This document shows positions 10,293 to 19,255 of a stretch of DNA of 64,000 bases, piece after piece. The notes under the pieces were generated by a model. That model had not been told where the DNA came from. It ran no database searches and saw only the letters and a program-made list of their open reading frames with translations. This DNA comes from Aquabacterium sp. (GTDB lineage: Bacteria > Pseudomonadota > Gammaproteobacteria > Burkholderiales > Burkholderiaceae_C), in assembly GCF_016195855.1 (NCBI RefSeq), contig NZ_JACPYU010000003.1, positions 434,001 to 498,000 on the forward strand, read 5' to 3'. Position numbers and translations under genes: made by a program. How positions within the stretch are numbered: the first letter of the stretch is position 1; each line of letters starts with the position of its first letter.

Positions 10293-10317
10293 AAAAAGCC
10301 CGCCATGGAGGCGGGCT
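10293..10317 (-). terminator. Rho-independent terminator after the aldehyde dehydrogenase gene
   Basis: On the minus strand an 8-bp perfect stem (AGCCCGCC / GGCGGGCT) with a 5-base loop is followed by TTTTG. It lies 27 bases downstream of the dehydrogenase stop and directly before livH, separating the two transcription units. Confidence 0.85.
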
Positions 10318-10344
10318 GAGATGATCAGGCGTGCGGATTATCGG

Positions 10345-11817
10345 TCAGAACAGCGAGGGCAGACGCAGGGAATCCACTGTCCAGCGAATGAGCTTTTGCT
10401 TCAGGCCGGTGTAGGGCGGGAAGAACATCCGGGCCATCAGCACCGGGCCGGACTTCAGCACGGCACGCTCGTGCGAGAAAGCCTTGAAGCCAAACTCGCC
10501 GTGGGCACTGCCGATGCCGGAGTTGTTCACGCCGCCAAACGGCAGGTTGCCGTGGGCATAGTGCAGCACGACGTGGTTGATGGCCACGCCGCCCGAGCTG
10601 GTCTGAGCCAGGATCTGGCGCATGCGCGCCTTGTTCTTGCTGAAGATGTACAGCGCCAGGGGCTTGGGCGCGGCGTTGATCTGGCGCACCACGTCGCTGA
10701 TGTCGCGGTAGGTGATCACGGGCAGCACCGGGCCGAAGATTTCTTCGGTCATGATGCTGGCGTTGGCCGGCGCCTGCTCGATCAGCGTGGGCGAGATGTA
10801 GCAGCCGGGGATGTCCACATCACCACCGACCAGCACCTTGGCACCCTTGTCCTTGGCGTCCTGCAGCAGGCCGGCAATGCGCTGGGTGTGGCGCTGGTTG
10901 ATCACGCGGGTGAAGTCCGGGCTCTTGCGTTGGGCTTCGGGCGTGGCACCAAAGCGCTCGGCGATCACGTCGCGGCAGGCCTGCACAAAGCGGTCCTTGA
11001 CCGACTCGTGCACATACAAGTGGTCAGGCGCCACGCAGATCTGGCCGCAGTTGGTGAACTTGCCCCACAGCAGGGTCTCGGCCGACAGCTTCAGGTCCGC
11101 CGACTCATCCACGATCACGGGCGACTTGCCACCCAGCTCCAGCGTCACGCTGGTCAGGTGCTTGGCGGCAGCGGCCATCACGACCTTGCCCACAGCGGGC
11201 GAGCCGGTGAAGAAGATGTGGTCGAAGGGCAGCTCCAGCAGGGCCTGTGAGGTTTGCAGCGCCCCTTCAAACAGGGCCACCTCGTTGCTCGGGAAGGTCT
11301 GGGCGATCACCTCGGCCATCACCGCGCTCACAGCCGGCGTCATTTCCGAAGGCTTGAGGATGACGGTGTTGCCCGCAGCCAGGGCCGACACCAGCGGGCC
11401 GAAGCACAGGTTGAGCGGGAAGTTCCACGGCGCGACGATCAGGCAACGGCCACGCGGCTGGTACTCGATCCAGCTTTGCGTGAACATGGTGGCCATCGTG
11501 GGCCACACGCGCTTGGGTGTTGACCACTTCTTCAGGCTGCCAATCGCATGGCGGATTTCGTCGAGCACGGGCATGAACTCGGTGCCCTCGACCTCGGATG
11601 CCGGCTTGCGGTAGTCCAGCTGGAAGGCTTTGTAGAAGTCCTCACGGCGGGCCATCATCGCATCGCGCAGCTTCTTGAGGCGGGCAATGCGCTCGGCCAC
11701 GGTCGACTCGCGCCAGGCGGTGGCGGTCGCCAGTTGAGACTCGAAAACGCGCTGGATGTCAGCAGGGCTGGATTCGCCGGTGTGGGGGTCAACGATGTGC
11801 ATATTGGGTCGGTTCAT
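10345..11817 (-). CDS. NAD(P)-dependent aldehyde dehydrogenase (coniferyl/fatty aldehyde type)
   Basis: Oxidises an aldehyde to the acid. The 490-residue protein has the catalytic Cys in TNCGQICVAPDH, the general-base Glu in VTLELGGKSP, and the NAD-binding segment WNFPLNLCFGPLVSALAAGNT. The short N-terminus and the LPFGGVNNSGIGSAHGEFGF region match the class 3/CalB-like group (coniferyl or medium/long-chain aldehyde dehydrogenases); the exact substrate cannot be read. The ATG at 11817 is preceded by GGAGACA at good spacing; an upstream in-frame TTG is less likely. It ends in a strong terminator. Upstream on the same strand, 31 bases away, is the H1-like gene, so the two could be co-transcribed. 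Confidence 0.9.
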   Translation of the reverse strand: MNRPNMHIVDPHTGESSPADIQRVFESQLATATAWRESTVAERIARLKKLRDAMMARREDFYKAFQLDYRKPASEVEGTEFMPVLDEIRHAIGSLKKWSTPKRVWPTMATMFTQSWIEYQPRGRCLIVAPWNFPLNLCFGPLVSALAAGNTVILKPSEMTPAVSAVMAEVIAQTFPSNEVALFEGALQTSQALLELPFDHIFFTGSPAVGKVVMAAAAKHLTSVTLELGGKSPVIVDESADLKLSAETLLWGKFTNCGQICVAPDHLYVHESVKDRFVQACRDVIAERFGATPEAQRKSPDFTRVINQRHTQRIAGLLQDAKDKGAKVLVGGDVDIPGCYISPTLIEQAPANASIMTEEIFGPVLPVITYRDISDVVRQINAAPKPLALYIFSKNKARMRQILAQTSSGGVAINHVVLHYAHGNLPFGGVNNSGIGSAHGEFGFKAFSHERAVLKSGPVLMARMFFPPYTGLKQKLIRWTVDSLRLPSLF

Positions 11818-11848
11818 GCTTGTCTCCAACGGTCAGATCAGCCGGCCC

Positions 11849-12271
11849 TCAGGCCTTCGGTTTGACAGCTTTGCTGGCAGGTGCCTTCTTTGCTGGCGCT
11901 TTCTTGGCAACGGCCTTCTTGGCCGGTGCCTTGACTTCTTCCGCAGCCTTCACCGGTGCGGCCTTTTTGGCCGGCGCCTTCGTGGCCGGGGCTGCAGGGA
12001 CTGCATCACCCAGCCCTGCGCGAATCAACTGCTCCGTCAAGGCATTGAGGTTGACGCCATCGCGTTCGGCCATCTCACGCAACTGGTTCACCAGGTCCGC
12101 GTGCAGCTTGACGGCAAACGGCACCAAGCCGGCAGCCTGATCGAGCTTGCGCTGTTCCTTGCGATCTGGCAAGGCGGCAGACCCTTGCGCAAAGCGCCCG
12201 GGGATCGCAGCGTGCTGCATCTGGCCGACAATCTTCAGGCGCAGGTTTTTTACCAGATCAGTTTTTTTCAT
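11849..12271 (-). CDS. Ribbon-helix-helix-like protein with histone-H1-like Ala/Lys/Pro tail
   Basis: A 140-residue basic protein, probably a nucleoid-associated or accessory DNA-binding protein. Residues about 45-85 (VKLHADLVNQLREMAERDG, then NLNALTEQLIRAGL) resemble an Arc/HicB-type ribbon-helix-helix. The last ~55 residues are low complexity with repeated PAKKA units like histone H1 or PhaM tails. There is no catalytic motif. The ATG at 12271 opens MKKTDLVKNLRLKI; further upstream in-frame codons lack support. It is divergent from the S4-domain gene across 179 bases containing an inverted repeat. Function is inferred only from composition and the predicted fold. Confidence 0.75.
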   Translation of the reverse strand: MKKTDLVKNLRLKIVGQMQHAAIPGRFAQGSAALPDRKEQRKLDQAAGLVPFAVKLHADLVNQLREMAERDGVNLNALTEQLIRAGLGDAVPAAPATKAPAKKAAPVKAAEEVKAPAKKAVAKKAPAKKAPASKAVKPKA

Positions 12272-12372
12272 GTGTCGTTGCGGTGTCCCCAGCAGGGACA
12301 ATAGAAGCCCTCGCGGCCATGGCCAGCCGGGCGTTCGGTCAAGGCTGCAAGGTATCTGAATACACAGCGGCC

Positions 12373-12390
12373 CACAATCCCGCGATTGTG
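12373..12390. promoter_or_regulatory. Inverted repeat between divergent H1-like and S4-domain genes
   Basis: CACAATC-ccgc-GATTGTG is a perfect 7-bp dyad with a 4-base spacer in a 179-bp divergent intergenic region. It could bind a dimeric regulator. No factor can be named. Confidence 0.4.
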
Positions 12391-12450
12391 CACCGTCTGT
12401 GCAAGCGTTCACACTCCCCTGACTTACGCAACAACCCTGATTCCTGTCTC

Positions 12451-12711
12451 ATGCCTCCACTTCAGCAAATCACCTTCGAGCTCCGCGGCGAATTCATCAC
12501 CCTGGACAAACTGCTCAAGGCCTGTAGCCTGGCGGACAGCGGCGGGCGAGCCAAGACCATGGTGGCCGAGGGCCGCGTGCAGGTCGATGGCCAGGACGAG
12601 TTGCGCAAGACCGCCAAGATCCGCGCCGGCCAGGTCGTGAGCGTGCAAGGTGCGCGCATCAAGGTCGTGCCAGAGGGCGCGTCCGAATCTGTGGATTCAT
12701 CCCATCCGTAA
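12451..12711 (+). CDS. S4-domain RNA-binding protein (YbcJ-like)
   Basis: Small 86-residue protein consisting of little more than an S4 RNA-binding fold: ITLDKLLKACSLADSGGRAK followed by VAEGRVQVDGQ and KIRAGQVV, as in YbcJ/RlbA-type proteins. It is expected to bind structured RNA in the cytoplasm; the specific target is unknown. The ATG at 12451 gives the normal family length. It is divergent from the H1-like gene; a set of 9-base repeats begins six bases after its stop. Confidence 0.85.
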   Translation: MPPLQQITFELRGEFITLDKLLKACSLADSGGRAKTMVAEGRVQVDGQDELRKTAKIRAGQVVSVQGARIKVVPEGASESVDSSHP

Positions 12712-12716
12712 AACTG

Positions 12717-12752
12717 GCAAAACGCGCAAATTGCGCAAACCGAGCAAATCCC
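12717..12752. repeat. Four tandem 9-base repeats with GCAAA core
   Basis: GCAAAACGC, GCAAATTGC, GCAAACCGA and GCAAATCCC follow one another without gaps just after the S4-gene stop and 65 bases before the acyl-CoA synthetase ATG. The first two also form the dyad GCGCAA-A-TTGCGC (12724-12736). It may be an operator array; no function is established. Confidence 0.5.
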
Positions 12753-12759
12753 AGGCTAT

Positions 12760-12781
12760 CCCTGTTTGAAACGGGGCTTTT
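12760..12781 (+). terminator. Weak intrinsic terminator after the S4-domain gene
   Basis: CCCTG / CGGGG stem (one T-G pair) with loop TTTGAAA, followed by CTTTT. It is short but correctly placed between the S4 gene and the acyl-CoA synthetase gene. Confidence 0.4.
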
Positions 12782-12817
12782 CTGCGGCACCATGTCGGCT
12801 CCCAAAAGGAGCCATGC

Positions 12818-14464
12818 ATGAGCAACATCTACGAGCAAGACCTGTCTCGCAACGACGCCAACTTCGCTGCATTCACCCCCCTGTCCTTCATCGAGCGCAC
12901 GGCCGCGGTCTACCCCGAACGGCTGGCCATCATCCACGGTGATCTGCGCCAGACCTGGGGCCAGACCTACGCACGCTGTCGCCAACTGGCCAGCGCACTG
13001 AGCCAACGCGGCATCGGCCTGGGCGACACCGTCGCCGTCATGCTGCCCAACACGCCGCCCATGGTGGAAGCCCACTTCGGCATCCCCATGACGGGCGCGG
13101 TGCTCAACACCCTCAACACCCGGCTGGACGCCGAGGCCCTGGCCTTCATGCTGGACCACGGCGAGGCCAAGGCCGTGATCGTGGACCCGGAGTTCGCCGC
13201 CGTCATGGCCAAGGCGATCAGCCTGCGTCAAACGCAGCGCGACATCCTGGTCATCGACACCGAAGACACGCTCTACACCGGCAACGTGCAGCGCATCGGC
13301 AGCCTCACGTACAAGGACCTGGTGGCCAGCGGCTCGCCTGATTTCGAATGGCAGATGCCGGCCGATGAGTGGCAGGCCATCAGCCTGAACTACACCTCGG
13401 GCACCACCGGCAACCCCAAGGGCGTGGTCTACCACCACCGTGGTGCGGCCATGAACGCCATCTCCAACATCCTGGAGTGGGACATGCCCAAGCACGCCGT
13501 CTACCTGTGGACGCTGCCCATGTTCCATTGCAATGGCTGGTGCTTCCCCTGGACGGTGGCCGCACGTGCCGCCGTCAACGTGTGCCTGCGCCGTGTCGAC
13601 CCCAAGGCCATCTTCGACGCCATCCGCACGCACAAGGTCAGCCACTATTGCGGCGCCCCCATCGTGCACGGCGCCCTGGTCGCGGCCCCAGCCGAACTCA
13701 AGCAAGGCATCACCCACCAGGTCAAGGCCATGGTGGCCGGCGCAGCGCCCCCTGCCGCCATGATCGAGGGCATGGAGCAGCTGGGCTTTGACCTGACCCA
13801 CGTCTACGGCCTGACCGAGATCTACGGCCCCGCCGCGGTGTGCGTCAAGCACGAGGCGTGGGACACGCTGGACGTGGGCGAACGCGCCCGCCTGAACGCG
13901 CGCCAGGGCGTCAACTACCACCTGCAGCGCAATGTCACCGTGATGGACCCAGGCACCATGCAGCCCGTGCCGGCCGATGGCGAGACCATGGGCGAGATCA
14001 TGTTCCGCGGCAACATCACGATGAAGGGTTACCTCAAGAACCCCAGGGCCACGCAGGATGCCTTCCGTGGCGGCTGGTTCCACACAGGTGACCTGGCCGT
14101 GATGTACCCCGACGGCTACGTCAAGATCAAGGACCGCAGCAAGGACATCATCATCTCGGGCGGCGAGAACATCTCGTCCATCGAGGTCGAAGACGTGCTC
14201 TACCGCCACCCTGCCGTGATGGCGGCCGCCGTGGTCGCCAAGCCCGACGAAAAGTGGGGCGAGACACCATGCGCCTTCATCGAACTGAAGGCTGGTGCCC
14301 AGGTCACGGCCGAGGACATCATTGCCCACTGCCGCCAGCACCTGGCCGGCTTCAAGATCCCGCGGGCCGTGGTGTTTGGCGAATTGCCCAAGACCTCCAC
14401 CGGCAAGATCCAGAAGTTCGAGTTGCGCAAGCAGGCCGGCTCGGCAAAGGCCATCAACGTCTGA
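12818..14464 (+). CDS. AMP-forming acyl-CoA synthetase
   Basis: Activates a fatty or related carboxylic acid to its acyl-CoA through an acyl-adenylate. The 548-residue enzyme has the ATP loop YTSGTTGNPKGVVYHHRG, the linker VYGLTEIYGPA, the GWFHTGDLAVMYPDGY segment and the C-terminal catalytic Lys region (KTSTGKIQKFELR). The FHCNGWCFPW segment is typical of the medium/long-chain and 3-methylmercaptopropionyl-CoA ligase branch; the chain-length preference is not readable. AGGAG precedes the ATG at 12818 with normal spacing. It follows a weak terminator and a 9-base repeat array that may regulate it, and is convergent with the next gene. Confidence 0.92.
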   Translation: MSNIYEQDLSRNDANFAAFTPLSFIERTAAVYPERLAIIHGDLRQTWGQTYARCRQLASALSQRGIGLGDTVAVMLPNTPPMVEAHFGIPMTGAVLNTLNTRLDAEALAFMLDHGEAKAVIVDPEFAAVMAKAISLRQTQRDILVIDTEDTLYTGNVQRIGSLTYKDLVASGSPDFEWQMPADEWQAISLNYTSGTTGNPKGVVYHHRGAAMNAISNILEWDMPKHAVYLWTLPMFHCNGWCFPWTVAARAAVNVCLRRVDPKAIFDAIRTHKVSHYCGAPIVHGALVAAPAELKQGITHQVKAMVAGAAPPAAMIEGMEQLGFDLTHVYGLTEIYGPAAVCVKHEAWDTLDVGERARLNARQGVNYHLQRNVTVMDPGTMQPVPADGETMGEIMFRGNITMKGYLKNPRATQDAFRGGWFHTGDLAVMYPDGYVKIKDRSKDIIISGGENISSIEVEDVLYRHPAVMAAAVVAKPDEKWGETPCAFIELKAGAQVTAEDIIAHCRQHLAGFKIPRAVVFGELPKTSTGKIQKFELRKQAGSAKAINV

Positions 14465-14479
14465 GCCAGAGCAGCGGGG

Positions 14480-14959
14480 TCAGGTCAGCACCGCCTTGAG
14501 CATGTCCGGCAGATCCGCCACCTTTTGCAGGGTCTGCTCGGACACGCCTTCTGGCGGTGCCAGGCCTCCAGGGTCGCTCAACAGCACCTCGGCCTGGCCA
14601 TCCGCACGCTGACGGATCACCACCGTCCAGGGCAACTCCGGCCGCGCCTGGTCCTGCGTCTGCAGCACCGGCGTGTGCCCGTCCTCGTCGCCCAACACCA
14701 GCACGCGGGCCTGCTCGTGGGGCTGGTCCGTGCCATTGGGCGGCCTCACCGTGGTGCGCAACACCACCGGCAGGCCATTGCGGCGAACCGAGCGCTCGAT
14801 CTGGCGCACGGTTTCGTCCATGTCGTATTTGCTGGTCAGCGCGATGCGGGTGCGCTGGCGCAGATGATCGTCTTCCAGGTCATCGCGCTGTGGCCAACGA
14901 CCTGCCACCAGCAGGATCAGGGCCATGCAACCTGTCATCCAGTATCGCGTCATGTGCAT
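14480..14959 (-). CDS. Small exported protein, possibly DUF302-like
   Basis: 159 residues beginning with a hydrophobic signal or anchor segment (MALILLVAG) and continuing as a soluble, charged domain. The order VRRNGLPVVLRTTV, RVLVLGDEDGHTPVL, LPWTVVIRQRADGQ and VLLSDP recalls the strand pattern of DUF302 proteins, but similarity is weak and the assignment tentative. The ATG at 14959 has GGAGG at good spacing; a second in-frame ATG lies two codons on. It stands alone, convergent with the acyl-CoA synthetase gene and divergent from the GGDEF gene. Function unknown. Confidence 0.6.
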   Translation of the reverse strand: MHMTRYWMTGCMALILLVAGRWPQRDDLEDDHLRQRTRIALTSKYDMDETVRQIERSVRRNGLPVVLRTTVRPPNGTDQPHEQARVLVLGDEDGHTPVLQTQDQARPELPWTVVIRQRADGQAEVLLSDPGGLAPPEGVSEQTLQKVADLPDMLKAVLT

Positions 14960-15202
14960 GAGCGGCCTCCAGGAGTTGACACCTTGAGATCAGGCCACCG
15001 CGCTCAAGTTCAAGGGGCCATGCGTTTCGCGATGTAAAGCCGTCTGGCGCCATTCGTCAAGACCGAACCAGGCGCGTCAAACGCCTTCCGATTTTTGGCT
15101 CCTGCGCCCATGTTTCTGGCGTGAATTTCCTTATCCGCAGGGCGGACTTTGTGCGTAACATCTTGGCTTCAGTTGTCGTGCCGAGTTGCTGGAGCCTGTT
15201 GA

Positions 15203-17605
15203 ATGCCCGCTGCCCCCATCCCGTCAGATGAAGAACTCAGACTGGCGGCATTGCGTGACCTGAACCTGCTGGATCAAGATGGCGACCAGGAACTCAACCG
15301 GATCACGGCCCTGGCTGCCAGCGTGCTGGACGTGCCCATCTGCCTGGTGTCCCTGGTCGATGAGGACCGGCTCTGGTTTGCCGCGCACCACGGCACCGAT
15401 GGCAACCAGTGGCCGCGTGAGCTGAGTTTTTGCGGCCATGTGGTCAACAGCAAGCGCACCGTGCTGGCTCACGACCTGCGGCTGGACGAACGCTTCTGCG
15501 ACAACGACCTCGTGATCCGCCGCGTGCCCCCGCTGCGCTTTTATGCCGGCGTGCCGCTGCTGTTCGGTGATGGCCAGGTGGTGGGCACGCTGTGCGTGAT
15601 GGACCAGCGCCCCCGCCCTGATTTCGACGAAGCCAAACTCAAGCAGCTGATCCGCTTCAGCGAGATCGTGCATGACCAGATTCGCCTGCGTCAGCAGCGG
15701 CTGCAGGCCCAGCAGGCTCACACGCTGTTCTCGTCCGGGCCCGTCGGCACCGTAGTGTGGGATGCGCAGATGCCGCCCCACCCCACCTACCTGTCGGACA
15801 ACCTCAAGGACATCATCGGCAAGCGCCTGGCCGATGAGTTGCACGATGGCCAACCCTATATCGACATCGTTCACCCGCAAGACCAGGAGGCCGTGCGCAG
15901 CAGCCTGAGCAGCCACCACCAAGGCCTGCTGCCCATGCTGGAGATCAGCTTCCGGCTGCGCCCATCGGCGCGCGGCATGCGCTGGGTCCACCAGGTCAAC
16001 AAGGCCGACTACGACGAGGCCGGGCGCCTGCAAGGCATCCGCAGCTACCTGTTCGACCTGACCCGGCAAAAGCACCTGGAGTCCTCCATCGAGGCCACCA
16101 AGGAACGCCTCTACCTCGCGCTCGAATCCGCCCGCATCGGCACCTGGGATGCCAACAACGAGACGCAAGAGCTCATCATCAACGCGCGTGCCGCCAGCAT
16201 GCTGGGCTACCGCGAAGACGAGGTCGAGCACGACAACCAGAGCTGGATGGACATGGTCCACCCGCATGACCGCGTCAACACCGACCAGGCCTTGCAGAGC
16301 TACCGCAACCCCGGCATGGACGTCATCGCGCTGGAGTACCGCATCCGCCACAAGAAGGGGCACTACGTCTGGGTGCAAAGTTATGGCCGCACCGTCGAGC
16401 GCGATGACAGCGGGCGCCCAAGGCGCATCGTGGGCACCTTGCTCGACATCACCGAGAGCAAGCGCCAGGAGTCCCTGCGCAACCGCCAGCGCCAGTTGCT
16501 GGACCTGCTCAACCAGGCCCAGACCAGCTTCCTGCTCAACCGCAACGTGCAGGACGCCTGCGAGGCCCTGTTCGAGCCGCTGCTGCGCATCAGCGAGAGC
16601 GCCTTCGGTTTCATCGGCATCGTGCAGTACAACGACAAGGGCCAGCCCTACCTGATGGTGCCCACGATCTCCGATCTGGACTGGCGCCATGGCAAGGTGC
16701 GCAGCGGGCATTACGAGCGCCGGCCCGAGGGCCTGCAGTTCCACCAGCTGGACAACCTGTTCGGCCACGTGGTGACGCAAAACCAGATCGTGCTGACCAA
16801 CGAGCCCGGCACGCACCACGCCAGCCAGGGCACACCGGAAGGCCACCCCACACTGCGCAACTTCCTGGGCATGCCCATCCGCTTTGACAACAAGGTGCTG
16901 GGCATGATCGCGCTGGGCAACCGCCCCGACGGCTTTGACGAGCAGATGGTGCAGCTGCTGGAGCCGCTGGTGGTCACGCTGGGCACCTTGTTCCATGCCC
17001 GCGACCAGGAGAACGCCCGCGTCACCGCCGAGCAGGAGTTGCTGCGCCTGGCCACGCGCGATGCGCTCACCGGCCTGGCCAACCGCCGCCACTTCTTTGA
17101 CGTGGCCGAAACCAGCCTGACCCAGACGCGCCGCTACGGCACGCCCATGACCGTGGCCCTGCTGGACCTGGACCACTTCAAGCACATCAACGACACGCAT
17201 GGCCATGCCGCGGGTGATGCGGTGCTCAATGCCTTTGCGGAGGTGCTGCGCGAATCACTGCGCGACACCGACACGCCGGCACGTGTGGGCGGCGAGGAGT
17301 TCGCGGTGCTCCTGACCAACACGCCCTTGAGCGAGGCGCTCATCGCGCTGGAGCGCATCCGCCACACGCTGGACGAGACGCCCATCCAGGTGGGCGACCG
17401 CACGGTCTACGCCACGGTGTCGATCGGTGCGGTGCAGTGGAACGCCAACCACATGGATGTGGACGGCATGCTGGCCCATGCCGACGCCGCGCTGTATGCC
17501 GCCAAACGCCATGGCCGCAACCGCGTGCAGCTCTATCATGCGGAGTTGATGCAGATGGAAGCCACGTCCACCACGCCGCTGCGCGCGGCCAACGACGCGG
17601 CCTGA
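15203..17605 (+). CDS. GAF-PAS-PAS-GAF-GGDEF diguanylate cyclase
   Basis: Cytoplasmic sensor that probably makes cyclic di-GMP. Domains in the 800-residue protein: GAF about 20-175, PAS about 180-290 ending in a PAC-like segment, PAS_3-fold about 300-425, second GAF about 435-600 and GGDEF about 625-785. The active-site loop is RVGGEEF (R694, GGEEF 696-700), a functional variant, and an inhibitory RxxD site (RDTD, 686-689) precedes it, so product feedback is expected. There is no membrane segment. GGAG lies eight bases before the ATG. Monocistronic by spacing, although the malonyl-CoA synthetase gene follows 78 bases later. The sensed ligand is not determinable. Confidence 0.92.
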   Translation: MPAAPIPSDEELRLAALRDLNLLDQDGDQELNRITALAASVLDVPICLVSLVDEDRLWFAAHHGTDGNQWPRELSFCGHVVNSKRTVLAHDLRLDERFCDNDLVIRRVPPLRFYAGVPLLFGDGQVVGTLCVMDQRPRPDFDEAKLKQLIRFSEIVHDQIRLRQQRLQAQQAHTLFSSGPVGTVVWDAQMPPHPTYLSDNLKDIIGKRLADELHDGQPYIDIVHPQDQEAVRSSLSSHHQGLLPMLEISFRLRPSARGMRWVHQVNKADYDEAGRLQGIRSYLFDLTRQKHLESSIEATKERLYLALESARIGTWDANNETQELIINARAASMLGYREDEVEHDNQSWMDMVHPHDRVNTDQALQSYRNPGMDVIALEYRIRHKKGHYVWVQSYGRTVERDDSGRPRRIVGTLLDITESKRQESLRNRQRQLLDLLNQAQTSFLLNRNVQDACEALFEPLLRISESAFGFIGIVQYNDKGQPYLMVPTISDLDWRHGKVRSGHYERRPEGLQFHQLDNLFGHVVTQNQIVLTNEPGTHHASQGTPEGHPTLRNFLGMPIRFDNKVLGMIALGNRPDGFDEQMVQLLEPLVVTLGTLFHARDQENARVTAEQELLRLATRDALTGLANRRHFFDVAETSLTQTRRYGTPMTVALLDLDHFKHINDTHGHAAGDAVLNAFAEVLRESLRDTDTPARVGGEEFAVLLTNTPLSEALIALERIRHTLDETPIQVGDRTVYATVSIGAVQWNANHMDVDGMLAHADAALYAAKRHGRNRVQLYHAELMQMEATSTTPLRAANDAA

Positions 17606-17683
17606 CCTGCGTCGCCGCGGATGCCGGTTGCAGCGTCCATCCCTGCACGACTCGACTCCACTCGACCTTGGGGGCACCTGACC

Positions 17684-19228
17684 ATGAACCTGTTCACGGC
17701 CTTGCGCTCTGCGTGGCCCGCCACGCAGAGCGACACCGCCATCCTCACTGACAAGGGCCTGGCCTACACCTGGCAAGACCTCGATCGCGCCACGGCCATG
17801 CTGGCCAACCTGCTGGGCAGCCTCAAGCTGCATGGCGTGGACGGGCGACCGCCCGTGGTCGCGGCCCACGTGGACAAATCGGTCGAGGCACTGATGCTCT
17901 ACCTGGCCACGCTGCGTGCCGGCTGCGCCTTCCTGCCGCTGAACCCGGCCTACCGGGCCGACGAGCTGAACTACTTCGTCAACGACGCGCGCCCGGCAGT
18001 GCTGGTGTGCCGCCCTGCCGATCAGGAGTGGGTGATCCCGCTGGCCGCGCATGGCCATGTCGAGCACCTGTTCACCCTGGGGCAGGACCGCACCGGCAGC
18101 CTGCTGGCCCACGCCGTGCACCAGGACGACCGGCATGAGCCTGTTGCGTGCCAACCCGGTGACCTGGCTGCCATCCTCTACACCTCCGGCACGACCGGGC
18201 GCAGCAAAGGCGCCATGCTCAGCCACCACAACCTGTGGTGCAACGCACGCACCCTGCTGAGCCTGTGGGACTGGCGCCAGGATGACTGCCTGCTGCATGC
18301 CCTGCCCATCTTCCACATCCACGGCCTGTTCGTGGCCTGCCACTGCGCCTTGCTCTCAGGCACACCCATGCGCTGGCTCGGCCAGTTCGACCCGGCCAGC
18401 GTGCTGCGCGAGATGACGGCCACGCAGGGCCCACGCGCCAGCATCTTCATGGGGGTGCCCACCATGTACGTGCGCCTGCTGCACGACACCGGCCTGACAC
18501 CTGAAGCCACCGACCACATGCGCCTGTTCGTGAGTGGCTCGGCCCCCATGCTCACCGCCACGCACGAGGCCTTCACCCAACGCACCGGCCAGACCATCCT
18601 GGAGCGCTACGGCATGAGCGAAACCGGCATGCTGTGCTCCAACCCCTGCCGCGCCAGCGAAGGGCCGCGCGTGCCAGGCAGCGTGGGCCGCCCCCTGCCC
18701 GGCGTGAGCCTGCGCATCGTGGATGAACAAGGCCAGGCACTGCCCGCCCACGCCATCGGCCAGGTCGAGGTCAAAGGCGCCAATGTGTTTGGCGGCTACC
18801 TGGGCATGCCCGACAAGACTACCGAATCCTTTACCGCAGACGGCTGGTTCCGCACCGGTGACGTCGGCCACATCGATGAACACGGCTATGTGCACCTCTC
18901 AGGGCGCGCCAAGGACCTCATCATCACCGGCGGCTTCAACGTCTACCCCGCCGAGGTCGAAGCGCTCATCGACAAACAACCCGGTGTGGTCGAGTCCGCC
19001 GTGATCGGCGTGCCGCACCCGGACTTTGGCGAGGGCGTGGTGGCCGTTATCGTGGCCGCACCCGGCCAGACGCCCCAAGAGACCGCCCTCATCCAGACAC
19101 TGAAAGACACCATCGCCGGCTTCAAGGTACCCAAGCGCATCTTCACGGTGCTCGATCTGCCCCGCAATGCCATGGGCAAGGTACAAAAGAACCTGCTGCG
19201 GCAAAGCTTTCAACACACCTTCCAGTAA
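17684..19228 (+). CDS. matB: Malonyl-CoA synthetase (MatB-type)
   Basis: Converts malonate, ATP and CoA to malonyl-CoA. The 514-residue protein follows the MatB family closely: KSVEALMLYLATLRAG near the N-terminus, ATP loop YTSGTTGRSKGAMLSH, HALPIFHIHGLFVA, RYGMSETGM, the hinge GRAKDLIITGGFNVYPAEVE and the C-terminal lysine context LPRNAMGKVQKNLLR. These segments differ from the fatty acyl-CoA ligase at 12818. The ATG at 17684 is chosen because the protein then starts at the usual family N-terminus (MNLFTALR). It is followed after 27 bases by the aldolase-family gene in the same direction. No malonate decarboxylase or transporter genes are present. Confidence 0.88.
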   Translation: MNLFTALRSAWPATQSDTAILTDKGLAYTWQDLDRATAMLANLLGSLKLHGVDGRPPVVAAHVDKSVEALMLYLATLRAGCAFLPLNPAYRADELNYFVNDARPAVLVCRPADQEWVIPLAAHGHVEHLFTLGQDRTGSLLAHAVHQDDRHEPVACQPGDLAAILYTSGTTGRSKGAMLSHHNLWCNARTLLSLWDWRQDDCLLHALPIFHIHGLFVACHCALLSGTPMRWLGQFDPASVLREMTATQGPRASIFMGVPTMYVRLLHDTGLTPEATDHMRLFVSGSAPMLTATHEAFTQRTGQTILERYGMSETGMLCSNPCRASEGPRVPGSVGRPLPGVSLRIVDEQGQALPAHAIGQVEVKGANVFGGYLGMPDKTTESFTADGWFRTGDVGHIDEHGYVHLSGRAKDLIITGGFNVYPAEVEALIDKQPGVVESAVIGVPHPDFGEGVVAVIVAAPGQTPQETALIQTLKDTIAGFKVPKRIFTVLDLPRNAMGKVQKNLLRQSFQHTFQ

Positions 19229-19255
19229 GCTGTGATTCACCCTGAGGAGACAAGC

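Noticed and set aside
10304-10306. ATG as livH start
   Set aside because: It lies inside the terminator stem-loop of the upstream gene; the GTG at 10276 fits family length.
8258-10324. 688-codon plus-strand frame antisense to the liv genes
   Set aside because: Translation is Gln/His/Gly-rich low complexity, with no domain and no ribosome site; it is a shadow of GC-rich livM and livH coding sequence.
12659-14341. 560-codon minus-strand frame antisense to the acyl-CoA synthetase
   Set aside because: Repetitive His/Gly/Val/Asp composition and exact overlap with a well-supported gene on the other strand.
15224-17206. 660-codon minus-strand frame antisense to the GGDEF protein gene
   Set aside because: No recognisable domains; codon positions mirror the real gene.
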